A DNA stretch of 49,992 nt, taken from Terriglobales bacterium (lineage in GTDB: Bacteria; Acidobacteriota; Terriglobia; Terriglobales; Acidobacteriaceae). The DNA is taken from positions 1 through 49,992 of the forward strand of contig JACPNP010000011.1 of assembly GCA_016185365.1 (NCBI GenBank), written 5' to 3'. Position numbers and translations under genes: made by a program. This document shows, piece after piece, positions 34,000-41,570 of this stretch. Under the pieces are notes generated by a model. It made no database searches. It had not been told where the DNA came from and was given only the letters and a program-made list of their open reading frames with translations. Within the stretch, counting starts at the first letter, position 1, and each line of letters begins with the position of its first letter.

Positions 34000-34989
34000 C
34001 TAGCTGAGGACCATCTCGCCGCCGCGCTGCTTCTCGATGGCGAAGGCCTCGTCGAGCGCGCGGATGGCGCATTCCACCTGCGAATCGTCGCAGGGCTGGG
34101 TGGTGATGCGCTGCAGCCAGAGTCCGGGTCGGGTCATCAGGGCGAACAGCGAGGAGCCATGGCGCGCGGCGAAGCGGATGATCTCATACGACGTGCCGGC
34201 GATCACCGGCAGCAGCAGCACGCGCAGGCCGAAGCCGGACCAGAAATCCATCTTGGGGAAGATCATGTAGATGGGGATGCTGATCAACATCACCGTCATC
34301 AGGAAGCTGGTGCCGCAACGCGGGTGCCACGTGGAAAAGCTCTGCGCGCAGGGCACGTCCACCGGCTTACCGGATTCGAACGCGAACACGGTCTTATGTT
34401 CCGCGCCGTGGTATTGGAACACGCGGTGGATGTCCTTCATGCGCGACATCATCCAGATGAAGAAGAGGAAGAGCGCGATGCGGATGGCGCCGTCGATCAG
34501 GCTGAGATACCAGCGGTTGTCCAGCGCGGCGTAATGCTGCTTCAACTGCGTGGTGGCAAACCAGGGGATGGCCTTGTACATCACGATGAAAAAGACGACG
34601 GAAAGGATGATATTCGCCGTGGCCAGCCAGCCGCTGAATTCCAACCGTTTCTCTTTCGGCGTATCCTTCTGTTCTTCTTCCAGGGCGACGTTGGCGGAGA
34701 ACTGCAGCGCCCGGTAACCGAGCTTCATGGCCATGCCCAGCGTGATCACACCGCGCAGGAACGGCCAGCCCATCCACTTATGTTTCTCGGAAGGTTTATC
34801 CAGGCCCTCGGCATGGGTCACCATGCTGCCATCCGCCTTGCGCACGGCAATACCCCAGGCGTGCGGCGAACGCATCATCACGCCCTCCATCACCGCCTGC
34901 CCACCCACGAGCGTCTCCTCCCCGCCTTCCAGAGCGGGAAGCAGCTGCAGGGCAGCCAAAAACCGGGTTTGGTGCTTCCAGAATCCCAT
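34000..34989 (-). CDS. DUF1385 membrane protein
   Basis: A 329-residue protein with the DUF1385 signature GGQAVMEGVMMRSPHAWGIAVRK at about 29-51 and several membrane helices (about 78-95, 130-150, 165-180, 228-246). YHGAEHKTVFAFESG and STWHPRCGTSFLMTVM are the other conserved blocks. Function is unknown, although the gene is often located directly before prfA-prmC. Here the four-helix-bundle cassette separates it from prfA. Confidence 0.88.
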   Translation of the reverse strand: MGFWKHQTRFLAALQLLPALEGGEETLVGGQAVMEGVMMRSPHAWGIAVRKADGSMVTHAEGLDKPSEKHKWMGWPFLRGVITLGMAMKLGYRALQFSANVALEEEQKDTPKEKRLEFSGWLATANIILSVVFFIVMYKAIPWFATTQLKQHYAALDNRWYLSLIDGAIRIALFLFFIWMMSRMKDIHRVFQYHGAEHKTVFAFESGKPVDVPCAQSFSTWHPRCGTSFLMTVMLISIPIYMIFPKMDFWSGFGLRVLLLPVIAGTSYEIIRFAARHGSSLFALMTRPGLWLQRITTQPCDDSQVECAIRALDEAFAIEKQRGGEMVLS

Positions 34990-35129
34990 ACTGTCCTGAT
35001 TCGATGGGGCAAACGGGCCGGCGGAGCCGGCATTTCCCCTGGAATCATTATCGCAGATTTTGTTCCAACGGTTCCCGTTTGTGGTAACGTCCCGAATCGG
35101 GAGAACGTTTTGATCCCAGGATGTGCCGT

Positions 35130-35522
35130 ATGCCGGATCTACCCACCCTAATGGTCCGCGTGACCGGCGACCTTCGTTTCATCCATGTGCTACTCGAGGA
35201 CGCAGCCAGGACTGATTCAGACCCGACCCACCGCAAGCAGATATTGGAGCAATTGGCTGGTTCCAGTTGTCTCGAGGAACTCAAGGCCGCCGTCGACAAT
35301 ATGCGTCACCTTCTCTGGTCGTATGTGGAGGCCCAGTCGGGACGACAGACAGATATCTCCCGCGCTCTGCAGTCGGTCCGGATGAAGCGGGTGACGGAGA
35401 TGCTCAAGACTTTGCAGCCGGATGTTCAGCAGTCCCGGCTGGCCCCGACCCCCGAGGCGGACCATTTCCTCGAGATGGTGACGAAGATTGCCAAGTCTAC
35501 CGTGGATCGCCACAAGGAGTAA
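35130..35522 (+). CDS. Small helical protein of unknown function
   Basis: A 130-residue soluble protein, predicted nearly all helical (LRFIHVLLEDAARTDSD, LEELKAAVDNMRHLLWSYVEAQSG, ALQSVRMKRVTEMLKTLQ). No signal peptide or membrane segment. AGGA lies nine bases before ATG 35130, preferred over the ATG at 35121. I do not recognise a family. It stands alone between a divergent DUF1385 gene and tRNA-Met. Confidence 0.65.
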   Translation: MPDLPTLMVRVTGDLRFIHVLLEDAARTDSDPTHRKQILEQLAGSSCLEELKAAVDNMRHLLWSYVEAQSGRQTDISRALQSVRMKRVTEMLKTLQPDVQQSRLAPTPEADHFLEMVTKIAKSTVDRHKE

Positions 35523-35661
35523 CGGGCCAGACCACGCGCGCCGCGGATGTATGGGGACTCGTGTGCCCGAGTGGCAGTACGGGAAGACGTTGAGTGAACC
35601 GCGGCGCTCGACTGGCAAACGTAGATCGCCCGAAACGACCGAATCACATTTTGACCGCGAT

Positions 35662-35691
35662 TTGACAGGGTGAAACCAGCGCTCTTAGAAT
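35662..35691 (+). promoter_or_regulatory. Promoter of tRNA-Met
   Basis: TTGACA (35662-35667) and TAGAAT (35686-35691) with an 18-base spacer, 47 bases before the mature tRNA. Perfect -35 and one-mismatch -10. Confidence 0.8.
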
Positions 35692-35738
35692 GAAAAGACT
35701 GAACGTCCCACCCGTTCCGTCCTTCCTCTCACAATGTT

Positions 35739-35815
35739 GGCGGTGTAGCTCAGGTGGTTAGAGCGACGGTCTCATAATCCGTAGGTCGCTGGTTCGAGTC
35801 CAGCCGCCGCCACCA
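35739..35815 (+). tRNA. tRNA-Met (anticodon CAT)
   Basis: Acceptor GGCGGTG pairs with CGCCGCC (one U-G pair), followed by A and an encoded CCA (35813-35815). The anticodon loop CTCATAA gives CAT. The acceptor ends in a normal base pair, so it is not the initiator; elongator Met is most likely. A tRNA-Ile with a lysidine-modified CAT is a remote alternative. The 3' end is duplicated at 35920-35945. Confidence 0.92.
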
Positions 35816-35945
35816 GAATTGCCCGCGGTTTACTTGGATGAGGTCCTTCGACTCGCTGCGCTCGCTCAGGATCTCGCCTGCCGGCTCCCGCTGCGCTCAC
35901 GCCGGCAGAACGGCTCAAGTTCGAGTCCAGCCGCCGCCACCAGAA
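35793..35945 (+). repeat. tRNA-Met 3'-end duplication unit (period 127 b)
   Basis: The 26 bases from the T-loop of tRNA-Met to three bases after CCA (TTCGAGTCCAGC to CCACCAGAA, 35793-35818) are repeated exactly at 35920-35945. In between lie a unique spacer (35819-35847) and the core CCTTCGACTCGCT to AACGGCTCAAG (about 35848-35919). This core is the same as that after tRNA-Pro at 1-141. The core hairpin is TGCCGGC pairing with GCCGGCA here and TGCGGGC with GCCCGCA there, so both sides changed together. Confidence 0.85.
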
Positions 35946-36075
35946 CATCAGTCGTTGGTCGTCAGCCGTCGGCAAAATCAAATCCAAAGCAAAATTCAAA
36001 GGCGTCGCCACGGATCATCCGGGAGAGCAGTCGTCAGTCAGCGGCAAAATCAAATGCAAAGACAAAGTCACATCT
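35946..36075 (+). repeat. Imperfect direct repeat after tRNA-Met unit
   Basis: Two related stretches, GTCGTCAGCCGTCGGCAAAA at about 35956 and GTCGTCAGTCAGCGGCAAAA at about 36030, each continue into TCAAATnCAAAG and enclose a GCCACGGATCATCC piece. No gene is seen anywhere in 35946-36235. Confidence 0.6.
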
Positions 36076-36235
36076 AGATTCTGTTCACTTTTGGACACTC
36101 AGACCAGTGACGAAAAGCCCCGATTTCCGGGGATTTCGGTGATAGACTGAACGCACATTCACGTGGCTGAAGCACATCGACCCTGGCGGCCGCCTGAGTG
36201 GACCAAACGCGTAAGCGGAGGCCACGAAGCGACCG

Positions 36236-37810
36236 ATGCAAGTCCATCTTGTCAATCCGAGCGACACTGCCTTTGGCACAGCCGTCATCACGCCCCGCTG
36301 GCTGTACGTCCTGGCCGGCGCCACCCCGGAATCTTTCGGCGACCCCAAGATCTGCGACGAGTCGCTTGAACATCTGGACCTGGATTCCGTGCAGCCCGGC
36401 GACGTGGTGGGCATCGGTATCCACACCGGCAACGCCTTGCGCGGATACTCGCTCGGCCGCGCGCTGCGCGAGCGCGGCGCCTGGGTCATTTTCGGCGGGA
36501 TCCACTCCACTTTATATCCGGATGAGCCGTTCGAGCGCGGCGGGGCGCATGCCGTGGTCCGCGGCGATGGCGACCTGGCCTGGGGCGAAGCGCTGCATAA
36601 CGCCTTCCATCCCGCGCCCAAGAAGGTATTCGAAGGCGGGCGGGTCGAAGCGGACCAGTTCAAAGTCGCGCGTTGGGATCTGTTGCCGGCGGACAGCTAT
36701 ATGTGGGCGTCGGTGCAGACGGTGCGCGGCTGTCCGAAGCACTGCTCGTTCTGCTCGGTCTGGCGCACGGACGGCCAGAAGCCGCGGCAGCGCGGATCCG
36801 AAGTGGTGATCGAAGAGATCGTGGCCCTGCGCCGGCGCGGGTTCCGCTTCATCGCGCTGGCCGATGACAACTTTTATCCGGTCTCGCTCACCGACCTGCG
36901 ACTGGCCGAACAGCAGGGCAATCAGCACAAGGTGGAAGAGCTGAAGGCCATCCGCAATGAGCGCTTCGAGCTCATGGAACGCCTGGCGGAGTTGCCCAAG
37001 GACATGATCTTCTTCACCCAGATCACCATGGAGTCCGCCGAGGACCCCGAGTTTCTCGAAGCTATGCGCCGCGCCCATATAAAAGGTGCGCTGGTCGGGG
37101 TGGAAGCGGTGACTGCGGAGGGATTGAAGGCGGTGTTCAAGGACTTCAACCTGGCCGGCGACAAACTGGTGCAGCGCTTGCAGCAGTTCAACGAACATGG
37201 CGTGCACATCTTGGGGTCGTTCATTTTCGGCTTGCCCACCGACCGCCAGGACACTTTCGCCGCCACGCAAGACCTGGCGCAGAAGGCCGGACTCACGTTC
37301 GCGCAATTCGTGATGCTTACGCCCTTCCCCGGCACGGTGGATTTCGACCGCTGGGAAAAGGCCCAGGGCGAGACCCCGGCGACCGTGGAAGGGATCCCGC
37401 TGACGCGTTATTGGCTGATCCCCGCCGAGCGCCGGCCTAAGATGTTCATGCCCCATCCCACCATGAGTTCGGAGGAGATGCGCGCGCTCACTCAGGGCGT
37501 GTGGGACGAGTTCTACAGCATCCGCGCGGTGTGGAAGCGCTCGCGCTGCACGCCGACGCTGCGGGCGCGGCTGGCGTTCCTGTTCATCTCCAAGCTCTAT
37601 CGCCAGATGTATGCCAGCACCGGCATCGCCACGGACAGCGCGCGGCGCAACCGCGCCAACCGCTGGGCGCGCTGGATCGCGAAGCCATGCCGGCGGTTGT
37701 TCGCCGCCGCCCCCATGCCGGAGCTGCAAGTGCCGCGCCAGACGAGGTTGGGGCTGAATATGGCGGACGTGGCGGCGGCCGGGGCCGCGCCATTCAAGGT
37801 CCTGCGCTAG
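36236..37810 (+). CDS. B12-binding-domain-like radical SAM protein
   Basis: A 524-residue protein. The N-terminal 150 residues resemble a cobalamin-binding Rossmann domain (VGIGIHTGNALRGYSLGRALRERGAWVIFGGIHSTLYPDE), without a clear DxHxxG motif, so cobalamin binding is uncertain. The radical SAM cluster motif is RGCPKHCSFCSVW (Cys about 165, 169, 172). The barrel continues with FIALADDNFYP, a TQITMESAEDPEFLEAMRRAHIKGALVGVE stretch, and GSFIFGLPTDRQDTF. This group includes lipid and hopanoid modifying enzymes, but the substrate is unknown. The C-terminal 100 residues are basic and may attach to membrane. No partner in the same operon is evident. Confidence 0.8.
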   Translation: MQVHLVNPSDTAFGTAVITPRWLYVLAGATPESFGDPKICDESLEHLDLDSVQPGDVVGIGIHTGNALRGYSLGRALRERGAWVIFGGIHSTLYPDEPFERGGAHAVVRGDGDLAWGEALHNAFHPAPKKVFEGGRVEADQFKVARWDLLPADSYMWASVQTVRGCPKHCSFCSVWRTDGQKPRQRGSEVVIEEIVALRRRGFRFIALADDNFYPVSLTDLRLAEQQGNQHKVEELKAIRNERFELMERLAELPKDMIFFTQITMESAEDPEFLEAMRRAHIKGALVGVEAVTAEGLKAVFKDFNLAGDKLVQRLQQFNEHGVHILGSFIFGLPTDRQDTFAATQDLAQKAGLTFAQFVMLTPFPGTVDFDRWEKAQGETPATVEGIPLTRYWLIPAERRPKMFMPHPTMSSEEMRALTQGVWDEFYSIRAVWKRSRCTPTLRARLAFLFISKLYRQMYASTGIATDSARRNRANRWARWIAKPCRRLFAAAPMPELQVPRQTRLGLNMADVAAAGAAPFKVLR

Positions 37811-37982
37811 CATGTGACTTTGGTGATACCCGCGCCGTTTGGGCGGCGCGGACGCCGCCGGCGTGCTATCATAGGGTTGCGTTAGAAATACAGCGGTTGT
37901 GCGCGGTCCCGCACTTTGGGGCCTGCCTGCAGTAACCTCCTCTTGCTTCCGGCGCAAATCCAATAAGGAAACAGACTTTAGA

Positions 37983-38219
37983 ATGGCTGGCCGCCCCGGC
38001 ACCACTTTCGGCAAGCGACAAAGAGAACAGAAACGGCTGGAGAAACGTCTCCAGAAAGCCGCCCGCAAAGAACAGCGTAAGCAGGACAAAACAAGCGGCT
38101 TAGGCGACGAGATGATGTTGATCGAGTCGCACAACGAACTTCTGGTCGGCATTGAAGACTATGAAGATTCGATCGAAGACTCTACGGCACTTCTCGGTCC
38201 CCAAGACAAACAAACTTGA
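37983..38219 (+). CDS. Small basic protein upstream of DEAD-box helicase
   Basis: A 78-residue protein whose N-terminal half is strongly basic (GKRQREQKRLEKRLQKAARKEQRKQDK, likely a nucleic-acid-binding helix) and whose C-terminal half is acidic (ESHNELLVGIEDYEDSIEDS). The start at ATG 37983 has AAGGA 12 bases upstream; the longer frame to 37899 is rejected. Its stop overlaps the TTG start of the helicase gene, which suggests the two are translated together and may act together on RNA. No known family match. Confidence 0.75.
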   Translation: MAGRPGTTFGKRQREQKRLEKRLQKAARKEQRKQDKTSGLGDEMMLIESHNELLVGIEDYEDSIEDSTALLGPQDKQT

Positions 38220-39457
38220 AAACGTTCAACGAACTGACTCTCTCTGAATTCCTGCAGCATCAATTAGCCCACGGAAAATTCATCACCCCCACCCCGGTCC
38301 AGGCGCAGGCCATCCCGCCCGCGCTGGAAGGCCATGACGTATTGGCCACGGCCCAGACCGGCACCGGCAAGACCCTTGCCTTCCTCATCCCCATCATCGA
38401 ACGCTTGCTGGCGAAGCCGGAAGCGAAGGGCCCGCATGCCCTGATCCTTCTGCCCACGCGCGAGCTGGCCATCCAGGTAGTGGACCAATACAACAAGCTG
38501 CGGGGCAAGAGGCTGGGCCCGGCGGCGCTGGTCATCGGCGGCGTGAGTGAGCATGAGCAGCTGAAATCGCTGCGCAACGGCGCGCGCGTCATCATCGCCA
38601 CGCCCGGCCGTCTGGAAGATTTCCTGGACCGCAAGCTCGTCCACTTCAAAGACCTTGAGGTCCTGGTGCTGGACGAAGTGGACCGCATGCTGGACATGGG
38701 CTTCATTCCCTCGATCCGGCGCATCGCCTCCGTGCTGCCGCGCCACCGGCAGACACTGTGTTTCTCGGCCACGCTGGAAGCCTCGATCCAACACCTTGTG
38801 CATGACTACATGCGCAAGCCGGTGCGGATCGAGATCGGTTCCACGCTGGCTCCGGCGGAGCGCGTGAAGCTGCAGATGTTCGAAGTCTCCACGGAACGGA
38901 AGCTCGGCCTCTTGCAGCAACTGCTGACCAACGAGGATGGACGCTTCCTGGTCTTCGCCCGCACCAAGCACGGCACCGAGCGCCTGGCCAAAAAGCTGCA
39001 GCGCCAGGGATTCGAGGCCGCCATGCTGCACGGCGACCGTTCGCAGTCGCAGCGCAATGCGGCGCTGGCCGGGTTCCAGCAAGGCAAATATCGCGTGCTG
39101 GTGGCCACGGACGTGGCTTCGCGCGGCATCCATGTCTCCGACATCGCGCACGTCATCAACTATGACATGCCCAAGATGGCGGAGGACTTCGTGCATCGCG
39201 TGGGCCGCACCGGCCGCGCCAACGGTTCCGGCGTGGCGTCCACGTTCGCCACTCCGGCGGAGCGCAGTGACATCCGCGCCATCGAGCGCACGCTGAAGAT
39301 CAAGCTGGAGCGCATGACCATCGAAGGCGAGCTCTTCGAAGAGGTCCGGCCCGGCCCGGTGGACGCGTCGAAGTATGTCGCCAAGCCGGCCTCGAACGGG
39401 TCGAAGATGATGCGCCTGCCCGGCGAAGTACTGCAGCGCCACGGCGACCAGGCATAA
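38216..39457 (+). CDS. DEAD-box RNA helicase (DEVD variant, TTG start)
   Basis: A 413-residue superfamily 2 helicase of the RhlE type. Motifs in order: Q motif FITPTPVQAQAIP, motif I AQTGTGKT, Ia PTRELAIQ, TPGRLEDF, II VLDEVDRMLDMGF (DEVD rather than DEAD), III SAT, IV FARTKHGTERLA, V ATDVASRGIHVSDIAHVINYDMP, VI HRVGRTGR. The extension after motif VI is short and not strongly basic. The start is TTG 38216, overlapping the upstream stop as TTGA. Role: remodelling of RNA, probably ribosome assembly or RNA decay. A terminator follows at 39479. Confidence 0.95.
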   Translation: MKTFNELTLSEFLQHQLAHGKFITPTPVQAQAIPPALEGHDVLATAQTGTGKTLAFLIPIIERLLAKPEAKGPHALILLPTRELAIQVVDQYNKLRGKRLGPAALVIGGVSEHEQLKSLRNGARVIIATPGRLEDFLDRKLVHFKDLEVLVLDEVDRMLDMGFIPSIRRIASVLPRHRQTLCFSATLEASIQHLVHDYMRKPVRIEIGSTLAPAERVKLQMFEVSTERKLGLLQQLLTNEDGRFLVFARTKHGTERLAKKLQRQGFEAAMLHGDRSQSQRNAALAGFQQGKYRVLVATDVASRGIHVSDIAHVINYDMPKMAEDFVHRVGRTGRANGSGVASTFATPAERSDIRAIERTLKIKLERMTIEGELFEEVRPGPVDASKYVAKPASNGSKMMRLPGEVLQRHGDQA

Positions 39458-39478
39458 CGACTTGCCGTGATCGATCAG

Positions 39479-39515
39479 GGCTGGGACAGCATCCGCTGTC
39501 CCAGCCTTCTTTCTG
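39479..39515 (+). terminator. Rho-independent terminator after helicase gene
   Basis: GGCTGGGACAG (39479-39489) pairs with CTGTCCCAGCC (39496-39506) with loop CATCCG, followed by TTCTTTCT. An 11-base-pair stem. Confidence 0.88.
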
Positions 39516-39601
39516 TGTGGTGGGATTGTCTCCCGGCGAGTCCCGGGGTATAAGACATGTGACCCTCCCGGCCCCGGCCCCATCGTCACGATCTGTAGGG
39601 A

Positions 39602-40678
39602 ATGAAGTCACCACGCAAGCGCGCGGCGGGCCGTGTCCATAAGAAGGGCGTGCGCCGTGTTCCGCGCCCCGTGCCAGCCAAGACCGCATTTTCCGAGCCT
39701 TCCGGGCGTTTTCTTCTTGACCGCTTGCTGCAAACGGCATTTCACGCCGTCGCGGTACGCGACGAAGCGGGCACCGTGTTGCGCGTCAATGAGGGCTTCG
39801 AACATCTCTTCGGATACACCGCGAAGGAAGTCGTCGGCCGCGTCCTGGACCATCTGATCGTGCCGCCGGGCGCGGATCCGGAGCGGTCGCTCTTGGTGAC
39901 ACCCGCCCTGCACGGCATCCCGGTGGACGTGGAGACGGTACGCAAGCGCAAAGACGGGACTGTGCTCGAAGTCTCCATCCTGGTGGGAGGGCCGTCGCCC
40001 GCGAAGAACGGGAAGAAGGAGATTTATACCGTTTATCGCGACATTTCCGCGCGCAAGAGCGCGGAGGCCGCGCTGCGAGACAGCGAGAACAAGTTCCGCG
40101 CGCTGGCTGACAACTCGGCCACCGCCATCTACATCCACGACGGCAAGCACTTCCTCTATGTGAACCCGGCGGGGTGCCGGCTGGTCGGCTACACCCTGCA
40201 GGAGATGATGGCGATCTCCGACGTCTGGAAAGTCATGGCGCCGGAGGACCGTGCCGTGGGCAAACAGCGGGTGAGCGACCGCGTGTCGGGCCGGCTGGGC
40301 CCGTCGCGCAACGAGTATAAGGCCCTGCGCAAGGACGGCAGCGTGATCTGGGTGGACCTGAGTGCGGCCAGTTTTGAATATGGCGGCAAGACCGGCATTG
40401 TGGGCAGCGCCATCGACATCACGGAACGCAAGAACGCCGAAGCCGAGCGCGAGAAGCTGATCGCGGAGTTGCAGGCCGCCCTGGCCCAGGTGAAGACCCT
40501 GAGCGGACTGCTGCCCATCTGCGCGAATTGCAAGAAGATCCGCGACGAAAAAGGCGAGTGGGCGCAGATCGAGAGCTACATCCACCGCCACTCGGACGCC
40601 ACCTTCACCCACGGCATCTGCCCGGAGTGCGCGCAGCGGCTGTATCCCGAGGAATACAAGAAACCTTCCGGGCGATAA
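39602..40678 (+). CDS. Double-PAS signalling protein with C-terminal Cys motif
   Basis: A 358-residue cytoplasmic protein. Two PAS/PAC modules lie at about 40-155 (AVRDEAGTVLRVNEGFEHLFGYTAKEVVG, then RKRKDGTVLEVS) and about 160-285 (ENKFRALADNSATAIYIHDG, ALRKDGSVIWVD, DITERKNAEAERE). A short coiled coil leads to LPICANCKKIRDEKGEWAQIESYI and FTHGICPECAQRLYPEEY. This Cys-containing tail is found at the end of many PAS sensors and response regulators, and may bind metal. There is no kinase, GGDEF or PP2C domain, so the output is unclear. Confidence 0.87.
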   Translation: MKSPRKRAAGRVHKKGVRRVPRPVPAKTAFSEPSGRFLLDRLLQTAFHAVAVRDEAGTVLRVNEGFEHLFGYTAKEVVGRVLDHLIVPPGADPERSLLVTPALHGIPVDVETVRKRKDGTVLEVSILVGGPSPAKNGKKEIYTVYRDISARKSAEAALRDSENKFRALADNSATAIYIHDGKHFLYVNPAGCRLVGYTLQEMMAISDVWKVMAPEDRAVGKQRVSDRVSGRLGPSRNEYKALRKDGSVIWVDLSAASFEYGGKTGIVGSAIDITERKNAEAEREKLIAELQAALAQVKTLSGLLPICANCKKIRDEKGEWAQIESYIHRHSDATFTHGICPECAQRLYPEEYKKPSGR

Positions 40679-40835
40679 GACACGTCGAGCGTGACGTGCG
40701 CCATCGACGATGCAGCTATCCACGATTTGGCGGCCATGCTACAAATACAGCGCAACCGGGGCATCGCAAGATCCATCGGTTCAGTAATACCATGAGTGCA
40801 CTTTTTAGCCCGACTGGCCGGAGTAGCGAAAAAGA

Positions 40836-40894
40836 GCGCGGCTTTAGCCGCGCGTCCGCAGCTCCGAGTAGGTTCCCGGGGCTTTAGCCCCGGG
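40836..40894. repeat. Two REP palindromes before the RAYT gene
   Basis: GCGCGGCTTTAGCCGCGC (40836-40853) and CCCGGGGCTTTAGCCCCGGG (40875-40894). The second ends two bases before the transposase ATG. Both carry the GGCTTTAGCC core. The rest of 40679-40896 shows no gene. Confidence 0.85.
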
Positions 40895-40896
40895 GT

Positions 40897-41352
40897 ATGA
40901 ACAACGAACGCCCGACATTTTTCGTCACCACGGTCTGTCATGAGCGCGCCGCCGTCTTCCGAAACGAGCGACTCGCACGACTGATGATCGAGATACTGCA
41001 CTCATATCGCGATCAAGGAAAATATGTCCTGCACGAGTTCGTGAGGATGCACGACCATGCGCACCTGATACTGACCCCTGCCGACTGGGTATCCCTGGAA
41101 AAGCTGATGCAATTCGTCAAAGGCGGATTTTCGTTCCAAGCGAAGAAGCGATTTTTCTCCCAGCGTGAGATCTGGCAGAAGGGCTTCACCCACGAGACCA
41201 TCAAAACCTCGGCGGCGTATGCGGGGTTTCGCGGGTATCTTCTGCGGAATCCGGTGAAAGCGGGCCTATGCGCGAGTCGTGAGGAATTCTCCTTTTCGTC
41301 GGCGAATACGGGATTTGTGATGGATCCGCCACCGATGTACCTCAGGGGCTGA
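40897..41352 (+). CDS. REP-associated tyrosine transposase (RAYT)
   Basis: A 151-residue Y1/IS200-like transposase. The HUH metal-binding motif is in RMHDHAHLIL (about 51-58), and the likely catalytic Tyr is in RGYLLRNPVKAGL (about 111), the form typical of RAYT proteins (YxxxNPVKAGL). RAYTs are domesticated single-strand transposases that recognise and spread REP hairpins. The gene is bracketed exactly: its start abuts one palindrome, and its stop codon TGA at 41350-41352 lies inside the next. The short C-terminus fits a complete copy. Confidence 0.9.
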   Translation: MNNERPTFFVTTVCHERAAVFRNERLARLMIEILHSYRDQGKYVLHEFVRMHDHAHLILTPADWVSLEKLMQFVKGGFSFQAKKRFFSQREIWQKGFTHETIKTSAAYAGFRGYLLRNPVKAGLCASREEFSFSSANTGFVMDPPPMYLRG

Positions 41353-41400
41353 AGCCCTGAGCTTTTTCAATCTTCTCCTGACGCGCGGCTGAAGCCGCGC
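41341..41400. repeat. Two REP palindromes after the RAYT gene
   Basis: CAGGGGCTGAAGCCCTG (41343-41359, containing the RAYT stop codon) and GCGCGGCTGAAGCCGCGC (41383-41400). They carry the GGCTGAAGCC core, the complement-related variant of the upstream pair. The remaining 170 bases before the kinase gene hold a promoter only. Confidence 0.85.
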
Positions 41401-41553
41401 TCTTTTGCGGTGATTCGACCGGCGATGCTGGACATACGACAACGCTGTTAAGTGCGAGCAGGAAAACAAATGCACAGGATCGTCGTAGAGGTCCAAACAC
41501 TGCCGTGTGGCTGTACGGCTGAACTTGCGTGACGGCCTGACACTGGCGTCAGC

Positions 41554-41559
41554 TATAAT
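41554..41559 (+). promoter_or_regulatory. -10 box of the kinase gene
   Basis: TATAAT is perfect and lies 11 bases before the GTG start at 41571, so the leader would be about five bases. A TGACGG near 41530 is a possible -35 element, but its spacing of 18 is not strongly supported. Confidence 0.55.
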
Positions 41560-41570
41560 CCTCGCCACCA

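Noticed and set aside
33934-35151. 405-codon open frame opposite the DUF1385 gene
   Set aside because: Shadow composition; the DUF1385 protein is well conserved on the minus strand.
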